A stretch of 64,000 bases of DNA from Pseudomonas poae (GTDB taxonomy: Bacteria > Pseudomonadota > Gammaproteobacteria > Pseudomonadales > Pseudomonadaceae), in assembly GCF_001439785.1 (NCBI RefSeq), contig NZ_JYLI01000001.1, positions 372,001-436,000 on the forward strand, read 5' to 3'. A program made the translations under genes and the position numbers. This document shows positions 18,103 through 27,238 of the stretch, in pieces. The notes below the pieces were generated by a model. That model was not told where the DNA came from, ran no database searches, and was given only the letters and a program-made list of their open reading frames with translations. Numbering within the stretch: position 1 is the stretch's first letter; every line of letters starts with the position of its first letter.

Positions 18103-18238
18103 GGCCAATCTCTCTTCGGGTAAAGCGGGGCCACAGTGTGCGCTCGCTTGATTTTATTTTCTAATGCCTGCATCCAATCGCCACGCGCCTGGGTAGTACC
18201 TGCAGCATCCCTGCTGTTCTACTCAATGGAGAAACACC

Positions 18239-18760
18239 ATGAACGCAAAAGCCCTGCTCTGCCTGACCGGTTTGCTGGCCGCCAGCCCTGGCGCATTCGC
18301 CCAGGCCAACCTGCCCGACAGCATCAAGGTGCCGGCTGGCCATAAAGTGTCGATGGAGACCACCGGCGTCGGCGAAATCACCTACGAATGCCGTGACAAG
18401 GCCAACGCTGCCGGCCAGACCGAATGGACCTTCGTCGGCCCCAAGGCCGTGCTGAATGACCGCAGCGGCAAGCCGGTCGGCGCCTATTTCGGCCCGCCAG
18501 CGACCTGGCAGGCCAAGGACGGTTCGAAAATCACCGGCACGCAGGTTGCCGTGGCGCCGTCGAGCCCCGGCAACCTGCCTTATCAACTGGTCAAGGCCAA
18601 CCCGGCCGAGGGCAAGGGCGCCATGAGCGGCGTCAGTTATATCCAGCGGGTCGCGCTCAAGGGTGGCGTTGCGCCGAGCAGCGCGTGCACCGCTGCCAAT
18701 AAAGGTCAGCAGGAAGTGGTGAAATACCAGGCGGACTATCTTTTCTGGTCAGCCAGCTGA
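18239..18760 (+). CDS. DUF3455 secreted protein
   Basis: This 173-residue protein has a clear Sec signal peptide (cleavage near AFAQA, residue 22) and the DUF3455 pattern: ANLPDSIKVPAGHK, then YECR, then a C-terminal SSACTAANKGQQEVVKYQADY segment. Two Cys remain after processing and could form a disulfide. Function is unknown. It is followed by an ECF sigma and anti-sigma pair, and such proteins are often the output of that sigma. A large hairpin separates it from the sigma gene. Confidence 0.8.
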   Translation: MNAKALLCLTGLLAASPGAFAQANLPDSIKVPAGHKVSMETTGVGEITYECRDKANAAGQTEWTFVGPKAVLNDRSGKPVGAYFGPPATWQAKDGSKITGTQVAVAPSSPGNLPYQLVKANPAEGKGAMSGVSYIQRVALKGGVAPSSACTAANKGQQEVVKYQADYLFWSAS

Positions 18761-18798
18761 GTAAATTCAGCTACGCTGCCGGAGGAATATCACCGTTT

Positions 18799-18836
18799 CC
18801 TTCTGCAGGAGTGAGGTTCGTCACGCCTGCAGAAGG
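18799..18836 (+). terminator. Large hairpin between the DUF3455 and sigma genes
   Basis: Arms CCTTCTGCAGG (18799-18809) and CCTGCAGAAGG (18826-18836) enclose a second stem GTGA/TCAC, with a single mismatch between the two. Only TTTG follows, so it may be a partial terminator that lowers sigma-factor expression relative to DUF3455. Confidence 0.6.
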
Positions 18837-18855
18837 TTTGTGCTGGGGACATCAT

Positions 18856-19374
18856 TTGTTTGATTACGAAGCCTGTCTGCGAGCCTGTGCCCGTGGCGAT
18901 CAACAGGCCCTGCGCCACTTGTATGAGCAGGAAAGCAGCCGCTTGCTCGGCGTGGCGTTGCGCATCGTGCGCGACAAGGCGCTGGCCGAAGATACCGTGC
19001 ATGACGCGTTTATCCGGATCTGGCGCGGCGCCGCAGGGTTTGACCCGGGCCGCGGCTCCGCAAGGGGCTGGGTGTACAGCGTAACCCGCCATCAGGCGCT
19101 GAACGCGGTGCGCAGGACCGCTCGCGATGTGCCGCTGAGCGAAGCACACGAGCCACTGGCAGAACCCGATGACACCTTTGAATTCCCCGCACGCTCCGGG
19201 CAGATCCACACCTGCCTGGAACGGCTCGACCCGGCCCGTCGCCGCTGCATCCTGCATGCCTATGTCGACGGTTATTCCCACAGCGAAATCGCGCAGGTAC
19301 TCGGCACGCCGCTGGGCACCGTCAAAGCGTGGATCAAACGCAGCCTCGCCGCCTTGCGGGAGTGCATGACATGA
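18856..19374 (+). CDS. ECF sigma factor
   Basis: This RNA polymerase sigma factor of 172 residues has only regions 2 and 4. Region 2 shows AEDTVHDAFIRIWRG and region 4 the helix-turn-helix GYSHSEIAQVLGTPLGTVK. I choose the TTG at 18856, because GGGGA at 18845-18849 is well placed and the protein then begins MFDYEACLRAC. The upstream GTG at 18811 lies inside the big hairpin and has no ribosome-binding site. Its stop overlaps the anti-sigma start (ATGA), a usual sign of a matched pair. Confidence 0.85.
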   Translation: MFDYEACLRACARGDQQALRHLYEQESSRLLGVALRIVRDKALAEDTVHDAFIRIWRGAAGFDPGRGSARGWVYSVTRHQALNAVRRTARDVPLSEAHEPLAEPDDTFEFPARSGQIHTCLERLDPARRRCILHAYVDGYSHSEIAQVLGTPLGTVKAWIKRSLAALRECMT

Positions 19375-20039
19375 ACATTGAAGAACTGGCCAGCGAATAC
19401 GTAGTGGGCACTCTGCCGCTGGAGCAGCGCGCCGAGGTCGAACAGCGCCTCAAGCATGACGCCGACTTGCGCGCAGCGGTGGATGCCTGGGAGCAACGCC
19501 TGCTGCCGCTGACGGCGCTGGCCGAACCGGTGACGCCATCGCAGCACCTGTGGCGACGCATTCAACACACGCTTGCAGAGCCCGCAACACGCGTGCCGTG
19601 GTGGAACCTGCTGGCCGTATGGCGTGGCCTGGCCGCCGCAGGGCTGGCGGCAAGCGTGGTGCTGGCAACGCTGTTGCTGATTCGCCCGCCCCTCGCCGAG
19701 CCGAGTTTTGTGGTGGTGCTGGTGGCCCCGCAAAGTCAGGCGCCGGGCTGGGTGATCCAGGCGAGCAATAACCAGCAGATCCAGCTGATTCCATTGGGTG
19801 TAATGCAAGTGCCCGCCGACAAGGCGTTGCAGTTCTGGACCAAGGGCGATGGCTGGCAGGGTCCGGTATCCCTGGGGCTGGTCAAGCCCGGGCAAACGCT
19901 GTCGGTGCCGCTGGACCAATTGCCGCCGCTGACGCAAAACCAGTTGTTCGAACTGACCCTGGAGGACTCGCGTGGCTCACCCACCGGCAAACCGACCGGG
20001 CCGATTCAGGCAATCGGTCGCGCGGTCAAGGTGCTGTGA
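19371..20039 (+). CDS. Anti-sigma factor, RskA type
   Basis: This single-span membrane protein of 222 residues has an N-terminal cytoplasmic part beginning MNIEELASEYVVGTLP (the sigma-binding domain), a membrane helix at about residues 83-105, and a periplasmic RskA-like domain with the LPPL and GPIQAIGRAVKVL end typical of the family. It would hold the ECF sigma at the membrane until a signal arrives. The first domain lacks the HxxxCxxC zinc motif, so it is not a ZAS-type redox sensor. Confidence 0.85.
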   Translation: MNIEELASEYVVGTLPLEQRAEVEQRLKHDADLRAAVDAWEQRLLPLTALAEPVTPSQHLWRRIQHTLAEPATRVPWWNLLAVWRGLAAAGLAASVVLATLLLIRPPLAEPSFVVVLVAPQSQAPGWVIQASNNQQIQLIPLGVMQVPADKALQFWTKGDGWQGPVSLGLVKPGQTLSVPLDQLPPLTQNQLFELTLEDSRGSPTGKPTGPIQAIGRAVKVL

Positions 20040-21341
20040 TCAGCCGACAGTGGGCAACCACACGCGAAAACGCGCGCCACCCAACGGTGATGCCTCGGCG
20101 ATCAGACTGCCGCCCTGGGCTTCCAGGGCGCGCCGGCTGATCGCCAGTCCCAGGCCAAAGCCGCCGGTGGCACGGTCGCGGCTGCGGTCCAGGCGGTAGA
20201 AGGGTTCGAAGATGCGTTCACGCTGGTCGAAGGGAATGCCAATGCCGTCGTCGTCCACGCTGATTTCGCAGCCTTGGGCGTCCACCCTGACGCCCACCTG
20301 GATGCGCCCATCGCAGTAACGCGTAGCGTTGCGCAACAGATTCTGCAGGGCCCGCGCAGTGAGGCGCGGATCGAGGCTGAAGCGCTCCACCGCGCAGTCG
20401 AGCGACACGTCGATCACGATGCCGGGGTTTGCCAGCTCATCGTCGATGCTGCCCAGCACGCTGTCGATGAATTCGTCGAGCACCACGTCCACGCGCTCGG
20501 GCAATTGCGCCGGACTTTGCAGGCGGCTGTAGGACAGCAATTCCAGCACCAGCTCATCCAGCTCACGAATATGCGCGACCAGCCCCTGCAGGCGCTCGCG
20601 CCCGGCCTGGGGCATGTCTTCGGACAATGCCAGGGCCAGGCCGAAATCCAGCCGGGTCAAGGGCGTGCGTAACTCGTGGGAGACGGCATTGAGCAGGTCC
20701 CGCTGCTGGTTGAGCAGGCGTTCGATGTCGCTGGCCATGGTGTCGAACACTGCGGCCAGGCTGCCGATGTTGGAGCTGGGCGGGATGTGCGTGCGTTCAG
20801 ACAGGTTGCCCATGCCCAACTGCGCAGCGGTGTTTTTCAGACGTTCCAGATCACGCCAGTGCGGTCGCAGCCACACCAGCAGGCAGGCCAGCAGCGCGCC
20901 GCCCACCAGCACGTTTATCGACCAGTACAGCAGGTTGATGTCCAGCGGGTCGTCGGGGATGGTGACCTTGACCACGAACTGGTCGTTGATCGGTGAACTG
21001 ATTTCCTCCAGCCAACCCCATTCGCCCAGGCGGGCCACCGGTTTGCCTTGCTCCAGCAGCCGCTCTTCGGCCGGAGTGAAGCTGGCGTCCTTGCGCAGCA
21101 GCAGATGCACTTTCTGCGGAGCAAAGTCGCGATCCAGTTGTTCGGTCACCTGCGACCAGCGCTCCACGGGCGCACGCTGGTACTGCTTGACGATCAGCTT
21201 TTGCTGGCCGCGCGACTGTTCGATGTTGTAGTCCAGGTAGCGATGCTCGAACAACAGCACCGTCAGCTTGGGAACCAGATAGATCGCCGCACTGTAGGTG
21301 ACGATCGTGATGAGGTAGAGGCGCAGCAGAACACGAAACAT
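20040..21341 (-). CDS. Sensor histidine kinase, RstB-like
   Basis: This 433-residue inner-membrane kinase has membrane helices at about residues 8-30 and 140-158 around a periplasmic sensor domain of some 110 residues, then HAMP, HisKA with the phospho-acceptor His222 in SHELRTPL, and an HATPase domain (RNATRYCDG, DDDGIGIPF, GGFGLGLAISRR). It starts three bases behind its response regulator. Both are divergent from the efflux genes, which are the likely target. The signal is unknown. Confidence 0.88.
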   Translation of the reverse strand: MFRVLLRLYLITIVTYSAAIYLVPKLTVLLFEHRYLDYNIEQSRGQQKLIVKQYQRAPVERWSQVTEQLDRDFAPQKVHLLLRKDASFTPAEERLLEQGKPVARLGEWGWLEEISSPINDQFVVKVTIPDDPLDINLLYWSINVLVGGALLACLLVWLRPHWRDLERLKNTAAQLGMGNLSERTHIPPSSNIGSLAAVFDTMASDIERLLNQQRDLLNAVSHELRTPLTRLDFGLALALSEDMPQAGRERLQGLVAHIRELDELVLELLSYSRLQSPAQLPERVDVVLDEFIDSVLGSIDDELANPGIVIDVSLDCAVERFSLDPRLTARALQNLLRNATRYCDGRIQVGVRVDAQGCEISVDDDGIGIPFDQRERIFEPFYRLDRSRDRATGGFGLGLAISRRALEAQGGSLIAEASPLGGARFRVWLPTVG

Positions 21342-21344
21342 AGA

Positions 21345-22046
21345 TCAGCATTCCCACTCGGAGCGACTGAACAGATAGCCCTTGCCCCACACGGTCTTGA
21401 TCTTGCGAGCTTCGCCGGCATGGTCGTCGAACTTGCGGCGCAGCTTGGAGATGGCCACGTCCACCGAGCGGTCGGTGCCGTTGAATTCGATGCCGCGCAG
21501 GCGCTGCAGGATCTGGTCGCGGCTGAGCACTTCGCCTGCATGGCGCGCCAGCACCACCAACAGGTTGTATTCGCCGCTGGACAGCTCCACAGGCTGTTGG
21601 CGCCAGCAAACGGTGCGTTCCGACAAGTCGATGCACAGGTTGCCCATGATGATCTGGTCGTTGGCCGCCTGGGGTTCGGATAAACTGCTGCGCCGCAACA
21701 GGGTGCGCACCCGCGCCAGCAGCACGCGCGGTTCGCAGGGTTTGGTCACGTAGTCGTCGGCGCCCATCTCCAGACCCAGCACCTGGTCGTGGCTATCGTC
21801 GCGGGCGGTGAGCATCAGGATCGGCAGGCCGGCGGAGTCGGCGCGCAGCAGGCGGCACACTTGCAGGCCGTCGAGGCCGGGCAGCATGAGGTCGAGAATC
21901 ACCAGGTCCGGCGGGTTCAGGCGCGCGCGTTCACGCACCTGGTCGCCCCGGCAGAGCACACTGACTTGATAGCCGTTGCGTTCCAGATAGCTGGCAATCA
22001 GCTCGGAGAGCGCGGCGTCGTCTTCCACCAGCAGGATGTTCGGCAT
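21345..22046 (-). CDS. Response regulator, OmpR/RstA type
   Basis: This 233-residue regulator has a receiver domain with acidic pocket E8-D9-D10, phosphorylation site D52 and a conserved Lys in the VTKPCEPR segment, followed by a winged-helix DNA-binding domain ending VWGKGYLFSRSEWEC. ATG at 22046 is chosen over the preceding TTG. It is transcribed before the kinase gene and divergently from the RND operon across a 164-base gap. Confidence 0.88.
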   Translation of the reverse strand: MPNILLVEDDAALSELIASYLERNGYQVSVLCRGDQVRERARLNPPDLVILDLMLPGLDGLQVCRLLRADSAGLPILMLTARDDSHDQVLGLEMGADDYVTKPCEPRVLLARVRTLLRRSSLSEPQAANDQIIMGNLCIDLSERTVCWRQQPVELSSGEYNLLVVLARHAGEVLSRDQILQRLRGIEFNGTDRSVDVAISKLRRKFDDHAGEARKIKTVWGKGYLFSRSEWEC

Positions 22047-22210
22047 CAAGATGTTTCCAAATAGTACGACTTTGCAGGATTGTGCAAGGATATACGCCCT
22101 CGGCCCACAGTGGGCTGCACCTTACATTTCTTCACACACGACCTACACAGCTTTACAGCACCACGGCGCCGGTGACCTTAGGATGCGCCAGTCAATATTG
22201 GGATAAGAGC

Positions 22211-23353
22211 ATGTCGAAGAATCTGTTTGCGCCATTCTGCCTGTTGGCACTCACATTGGCGCTGAGCGCGTGTGACAAGTCCACGGCCAAGGCGCCGCAA
22301 ATGCCTCTGGCCAAAGTGCGCATAGAAACCCTGCAGGCCAAACCGCTGTCCATCACCAACGAGTTGAGCGGGCGCATCGCCGCGCCGCGCATTGCCGAAG
22401 TGCGTGCTCGAGTGGCCGGTGTGGTGCTGCAGCGTGTGTTCAAGGAAGGCCATGACGTGAAACAGGGCGACGTGCTGTTTCGCATCGACCCCGCGCCGTT
22501 CAAGGCCGACCTCGACAGCGCCCAGGCCAACCTGAGCAAGGCCGAGGCCAACGCCTTCCAGGCGCGTCTGCAAGCCCAGCGCTACAGCCAATTGGTGGAA
22601 GGCAACGCGATCAGCGGCCAGGACTACGACAACGCCCGCGCCGCCGTACGCCAGACCACTGCCGAGGTCGCCGCGCAGAAAGCCGCCGTCGACCGCGCCC
22701 GTTTGAACCTGAGCTACGCCACCGTCACCGCGCCGATTTCCGGGCGCATCGGCCGTGCGCTGGTCACTGAAGGCGCGCTGGTCGGCCAGAACGAAGCCAC
22801 GCCGCTGGCGACCATCCAGCAACTGGACCCGATTCACGCCGACCTCACCCAGTCCACCCGCGAGCTCAACGACCTGCGCCGTGCCTTCCGTGCCGGCAGC
22901 CTCAAGCAGGTCGGTCAGGACCAGGCCAGGGCCACCTTGATCCTGGACGATGGCAGCCTGTACCCGCTGCCGGGCAAATTGCTGTTCGCCGATATCAGCG
23001 TCGATCCGGGTACCGGGCAGATCATCCTGCGCAGCGAGTTCCCCAACCCGGACCTTGACCTGTTGCCCGGCAGCTTTGTGCGGGTGCGCCTGGAACAGGC
23101 CTTCGACCGCCAGGGCATCAGCGTGCCGCAACGCGCCATTACTCGCGACAGTGCCGGTATCCCGATGGTGCTGCTGCTGGACGGCGAGCAGAAAGTCAGT
23201 CAGCAGCCGGTGGAACTGGGCTCGGTGATCGGTGATCGCTGGATCGTCAGCAGCGGCCTCAAGCCGGGCGACCGTATCGTCGTCGAAGGCCTGCAACACG
23301 CGCGTCCCGGTGAAACCGTTGAAGTGGACGCCAGCCCGCTCGTGAAGGAATAA
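22211..23353 (+). CDS. RND efflux periplasmic adaptor lipoprotein
   Basis: This membrane-fusion protein (380 residues) of the MexA/AcrA type has a lipoprotein signal with lipobox LSAC (Cys at about 21). The two half-lipoyl motifs flank a coiled-coil hairpin (about 95-160, rich in Ala, Gln and Arg), followed by a beta-barrel domain and the membrane-proximal VVEGLQHARPGETV. It links the RND pump to an outer-membrane channel. The ATG at 22211 follows GGATAAGAG. Six bases separate it from the pump gene. Confidence 0.9.
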   Translation: MSKNLFAPFCLLALTLALSACDKSTAKAPQMPLAKVRIETLQAKPLSITNELSGRIAAPRIAEVRARVAGVVLQRVFKEGHDVKQGDVLFRIDPAPFKADLDSAQANLSKAEANAFQARLQAQRYSQLVEGNAISGQDYDNARAAVRQTTAEVAAQKAAVDRARLNLSYATVTAPISGRIGRALVTEGALVGQNEATPLATIQQLDPIHADLTQSTRELNDLRRAFRAGSLKQVGQDQARATLILDDGSLYPLPGKLLFADISVDPGTGQIILRSEFPNPDLDLLPGSFVRVRLEQAFDRQGISVPQRAITRDSAGIPMVLLLDGEQKVSQQPVELGSVIGDRWIVSSGLKPGDRIVVEGLQHARPGETVEVDASPLVKE

Positions 23354-23359
23354 CCCGCC

Positions 23360-26300
23360 ATGCCGCAGTTCTTTATCGACCGCCCGGTGTTCGCCTGGGT
23401 GGTGGCCCTGTTTATCCTGCTGGCCGGTGCGCTGGCCATCCCGCAGTTGCCGGTGGCGCAGTACCCTGATGTCGCGCCGCCGAAAATCGAGATCTACGCG
23501 GTGTATCCGGGTGCCTCGGCGCAGACCCTGGACCAGAGCGTGGTCAGCCTGATCGAGCAGGAGCTCAACGGCACCGACCACCTGCTGTATTTCGAATCCC
23601 AGAGCAGCCTGGGTTCGGCCACCATTACCGCCACCTTTCAGCCGGGCACTAACCCGGAGATGGCTCAGGTGGATGTGCAGAACCGCCTCAAAGCGGTGGA
23701 GCCGCGCCTGCCCCAGGCCGTCACCCAGCAAGGCCTGCAGGTGCAGAAAGTCTCCGCCGGTTTCCTGCTGCTGGTGACCCTGACCTCCAATGACGGCAAG
23801 CTCGATGACACCGCGCTCAGCGATTACCTGGCGCGCAACGTGATGAACGAGCTCAAGCGCCTGGACGGCGTGGGCAAGGCGCAGCTGTATGGCTCGGAAC
23901 GCGCGATGCGTATCTGGATCGACCCGCAGAAACTGATCGGCTTCAACCTCACGCCGGCCGACGTCAACGCCGCGATTGCCGCGCAGAACGCCCAGGTTGC
24001 TCCTGGCAGCATCGGCGACCTGCCGGGCACCAACACCCAGGAAATCACCGCAGCGATTCTGGTCAAGGGCCAGTTGTCGACACCGCAGGAATTCGCCGAC
24101 ATCGTACTCAAGGCCAACCCGGACGGCTCCACCGTGCGTGTCGGCGACGTGGCGCGGGTGGAAGTCGGCAGCCAGGAATATCAGTTCTCCACGCGTCTGA
24201 ACGGCAAGCCGTCCACCGCCGTGAGCGTGCAACTGTCGCCGGGCGCCAACTCGCTGAACACCGCGACCCTGGTGCGCGCGAAGATGGACGAGCTGTCACG
24301 CTACTTCCCGGCCAATGTGGAATACAAGATCCCTTACGACACCTCGCCGTTCGTCAAGGTCTCGATCACCAAAGTGGTGTACACCCTGCTCGAAGCCATG
24401 GCCCTGGTGTTTGCGGTGATGTTTGTGTTCCTGCAGAACGTGCGCTACACGCTGATCCCCACCCTGGTGGTGCCGATTGCCTTGATGGGCACCTTCGCCA
24501 CCATGCTGGTGCTCGGCTTCTCGATCAACGTGCTGACCATGTTCGGCATGGTGCTGGCGATTGGCATCCTGGTGGACGATGCGATTGTGGTGGTGGAGAA
24601 CGTCGAGCGCATCATGGTCACCGAAGGCCTGTCACCCAAGGACGCGACGAAAAAAGCCATGGGCCAGATCACCGGCGCCATCATTGGCATTACGCTGGTG
24701 CTGGTGGCGGTGTTCCTGCCGATGGCCTTCATGAAGGGCTCTGTGGGGGTGATTTACCAGCAGTTCTCGCTGTCGATGGCCACCTCGATTCTGTTCTCGG
24801 CGTTCCTGGCCCTGACCCTGACCCCGGCCCTCTGCGCCACCTTGCTCAAACCGATCGCCAAAGGCGAGCACCATGACAAGGGCGGTTTCTTCGGCTGGTT
24901 CAACAGGCGTTTTGAACAACTTACCGACCGCTACGAAGGCTGGGTGACCTATGCAATCAAGCGCAGCGGGCGGTACCTGCTGATCTACCTGGTGTTGCTG
25001 GTGGGCCTGGGCTGGATGTTCACGCGCCTGCCCTCCTCGTTCCTGCCGGTGGAAGACCAGGGCTACACCATCACCGATATCCAGCTGCCACCGGGCGCGA
25101 GCAAGAACCGCACCGAGCAGGTAGTCGCGCAGATCGAGGCGCATAACGCCACCGAGGCCGGAGTGGGCGATACCACCATGATCCTGGGTTTCAGCTTCTC
25201 CGGTTCAGGGCAGAACGCAGCGTTGGCGTTTACCACGCTCAAGGATTGGTCGGACCGTGGCGCCGACGCCTCCGCAGCGTCGATTGCCAACCGTGCCAAC
25301 GCGGCTTTTGGCGGGCTCAAGGACGCCATTGCCTACGCCGTGCTGCCGCCGCCGGTTGACGGCCTGGGCACCTCCAGCGGCTTCGAGTTTCGTCTGCAGG
25401 ACCGTGGCGGCGTCGGCCACGCAGCGTTGATGGCGGCCCGTACCGACTTGCTCAATGCGGCAGCAAAAAGCCCGATCCTGGCCAACGTGCGTGAAAGCGC
25501 CCTGGCCGAGGCGCCGCAGGTGCAGCTGGAAGTGGACCGCAAGCAGGCCAACGCGCTGGGGGTGTCGTTTGCCGATGTGGGCAATGTGTTGTCGTCGGCC
25601 ATCGGCTCGGCCTACGTCAACGACTTCCCCAACCAGGGCCGCATGCAGCGGGTGGTGGTGCAGGCCGAAGGCGATCAGCGCAGCCAGGTGGCGGACTTGA
25701 TGAAAATCAACGTGCGCAACAAGGACGGAAAAATGGTGCCGTTGTCGGCGTTTGTCGAAGCCCGATGGACCCAGGGACCGGCGCAGTTGACCCGCTACAA
25801 CGGCTACCCGGCTATCGCGATCACCGGCGAAGCCGCACCGGGGCACAGCACCGGCGAGGCGATGGCGGAGATCCAGCGCCTGGTCAGCCAGTTGCCCGCC
25901 GGCCTGGGCCAGGAATGGACCGGCCTGTCGTTGCAGGAGCGCTTGTCCGGCTCCCAGGCCCCCATCCTGCTGGGCCTTTCGCTGCTGATCGTGTTCCTGT
26001 GCCTGGCAGCCTTGTATGAAAGTTGGTCGATTCCCACATCGGTGCTGCTGGTGGTGCCGCTGGGCGTGCTCGGCGCGGTGCTGGCGGTGACCCTGCGCGG
26101 CATGCCCAACGATGTGTTCTTCAAGGTTGGCCTGATCACCATCATCGGCCTGTCGGCAAAGAACGCGATTTTGATCATCGAGTTCGCCAAGGACCTGTAT
26201 GACCAGGGCGAAGACCTGATCAGCGCCACCCTCAAGGCAGCGCGGCTGAGGTTGCGGCCGATCATCATGACTTCGCTGGCGTTCATCCTCGGCGTGGTGC

Positions 26301-26458
26301 CGCTTGCGATTGCCTCCGGCGCCAGTTCGGCAAGCCAGCAAGCGATTGGTACCGGTGTGATCGGCGGGATGATCACGGCCACACTGGCGGTGGTGTTCGT
26401 GCCGGTGTTCTTTGTGGTGGTGATGAAGTTGGTGCGCAAACGGCACACGTCCGACTGA
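23360..26458 (+). CDS. RND multidrug efflux pump, HAE1 family
   Basis: This proton-driven drug exporter (1032 residues) is the usual length for the MexB/AcrB family, with twelve membrane spans and two large periplasmic loops. The proton-relay Asp pair is in ILVDDAIVVVENVER in TM4 and the matching Lys in LSAKNAILIIEFAK in TM10. The start MPQFFIDRPVFAWV is typical. No outer-membrane factor follows; the pump would have to borrow OprM or TolC. Drug range cannot be predicted from sequence alone. Confidence 0.92.
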   Translation: MPQFFIDRPVFAWVVALFILLAGALAIPQLPVAQYPDVAPPKIEIYAVYPGASAQTLDQSVVSLIEQELNGTDHLLYFESQSSLGSATITATFQPGTNPEMAQVDVQNRLKAVEPRLPQAVTQQGLQVQKVSAGFLLLVTLTSNDGKLDDTALSDYLARNVMNELKRLDGVGKAQLYGSERAMRIWIDPQKLIGFNLTPADVNAAIAAQNAQVAPGSIGDLPGTNTQEITAAILVKGQLSTPQEFADIVLKANPDGSTVRVGDVARVEVGSQEYQFSTRLNGKPSTAVSVQLSPGANSLNTATLVRAKMDELSRYFPANVEYKIPYDTSPFVKVSITKVVYTLLEAMALVFAVMFVFLQNVRYTLIPTLVVPIALMGTFATMLVLGFSINVLTMFGMVLAIGILVDDAIVVVENVERIMVTEGLSPKDATKKAMGQITGAIIGITLVLVAVFLPMAFMKGSVGVIYQQFSLSMATSILFSAFLALTLTPALCATLLKPIAKGEHHDKGGFFGWFNRRFEQLTDRYEGWVTYAIKRSGRYLLIYLVLLVGLGWMFTRLPSSFLPVEDQGYTITDIQLPPGASKNRTEQVVAQIEAHNATEAGVGDTTMILGFSFSGSGQNAALAFTTLKDWSDRGADASAASIANRANAAFGGLKDAIAYAVLPPPVDGLGTSSGFEFRLQDRGGVGHAALMAARTDLLNAAAKSPILANVRESALAEAPQVQLEVDRKQANALGVSFADVGNVLSSAIGSAYVNDFPNQGRMQRVVVQAEGDQRSQVADLMKINVRNKDGKMVPLSAFVEARWTQGPAQLTRYNGYPAIAITGEAAPGHSTGEAMAEIQRLVSQLPAGLGQEWTGLSLQERLSGSQAPILLGLSLLIVFLCLAALYESWSIPTSVLLVVPLGVLGAVLAVTLRGMPNDVFFKVGLITIIGLSAKNAILIIEFAKDLYDQGEDLISATLKAARLRLRPIIMTSLAFILGVVPLAIASGASSASQQAIGTGVIGGMITATLAVVFVPVFFVVVMKLVRKRHTSD

Positions 26459-26515
26459 TCGACACCGCAGTGTTCACTTGTCAAGTTCATGATCAAGTGC
26501 AACCGAATACGCTAT

Positions 26516-26545
26516 GGTGCTCTCAACTACCCTGTTGTGAGCACC
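26516..26545 (+). promoter_or_regulatory. Hairpin ending one base before the DUF1345 start codon
   Basis: Arms at 26516-26527 and 26534-26545 pair over 12 bp with one mismatch around a 6-base loop. The 3' arm contains the only Shine-Dalgarno-like GTGAG, so in RNA it would hide the ribosome-binding site. As DNA it could also be an operator. Confidence 0.55.
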
Positions 26546-26546
26546 C

Positions 26547-27188
26547 ATGGCCTTCCTTGCCCGCACCCACCCTCGCCTCTCCAGCGCCGCCGTCCTGGGC
26601 ATCGCCGTCGGCATCCTGGCCCCGGCCGATACGCTGATCAGCAAAATCCTGATCGGCTGGAACGCTGGGGTCTGGACCTATCTGCTGTTGATGCTGTGGC
26701 TGACCAGCCGCTCGCGCGCCGACGACGTAAAACGCATCGCCGAAATCGAAGATGAGAACGCCGGCCTGGTGCTGTTCATGGTGTGCATCGCGGCGATTGC
26801 CAGCCTTGCCACCATTACCCTGAATCTGGTGGGCATCAAGGATCTGGACAGCACCGCACGCTTGCTGCATTACGGTTTTACCGGGATGACGGTGATCGGT
26901 TCGTGGCTATTGATCGGGGTGATTTTCAGCGTGCATTACGCCCGCCTCTTTTACACCTGGGAGGGCGACGAGCCGGCGCTGCGCTTTGCCGAAGGGCTGC
27001 GTACGCCCAATTACTGGGACTTCCTGTATTTTTCGTTCACCATCGGCGTGGCGGTGCAGACCTCCGATGTGGGCGTGGCCACGCGTAGCCTGCGCAAGGT
27101 GGTGCTGGGGCAATCGCTGATCGGCTTTCTGTTCAATACGGCGATTCTGGGTTTTTCGATCAATATTGCCGCAGGGTTGTTCGGTTAA
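26547..27188 (+). CDS. DUF1345 membrane protein
   Basis: This 213-residue inner-membrane protein has about five spans and the DUF1345 signature in the second half ([25 protein letters not shown]). Function is unknown. The segment between spans 2 and 3 is charged and probably cytoplasmic. The start codon directly follows a stable hairpin, and a strong bidirectional terminator ends the gene. Confidence 0.82.
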   Translation: MAFLARTHPRLSSAAVLGIAVGILAPADTLISKILIGWNAGVWTYLLLMLWLTSRSRADDVKRIAEIEDENAGLVLFMVCIAAIASLATITLNLVGIKDLDSTARLLHYGFTGMTVIGSWLLIGVIFSVHYARLFYTWEGDEPALRFAEGLRTPNYWDFLYFSFTIGVAVQTSDVGVATRSLRKVVLGQSLIGFLFNTAILGFSINIAAGLFG

Positions 27189-27190
27189 GA

Positions 27191-27226
27191 CGCAAAAAGG
27201 GGAAGCCTGAGCTTCCCCTTTTTGCG
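27191..27226. terminator. Bidirectional terminator
   Basis: A perfect 16-bp stem (27191-27206 with 27211-27226) contains GGGGAAGC and runs of five A and five T, so it works in both directions. It serves the DUF1345 gene and the convergent autotransporter gene. Confidence 0.9.
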
Positions 27227-27238
27227 TGCGTGAGTACC

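Noticed and set aside
22178..24232. Minus-strand open frame of nearly 700 codons opposite the RND adaptor and pump genes
   Set aside because: Shadow of the efflux genes, with Gln/Arg/Gly-rich translation and no start signals.
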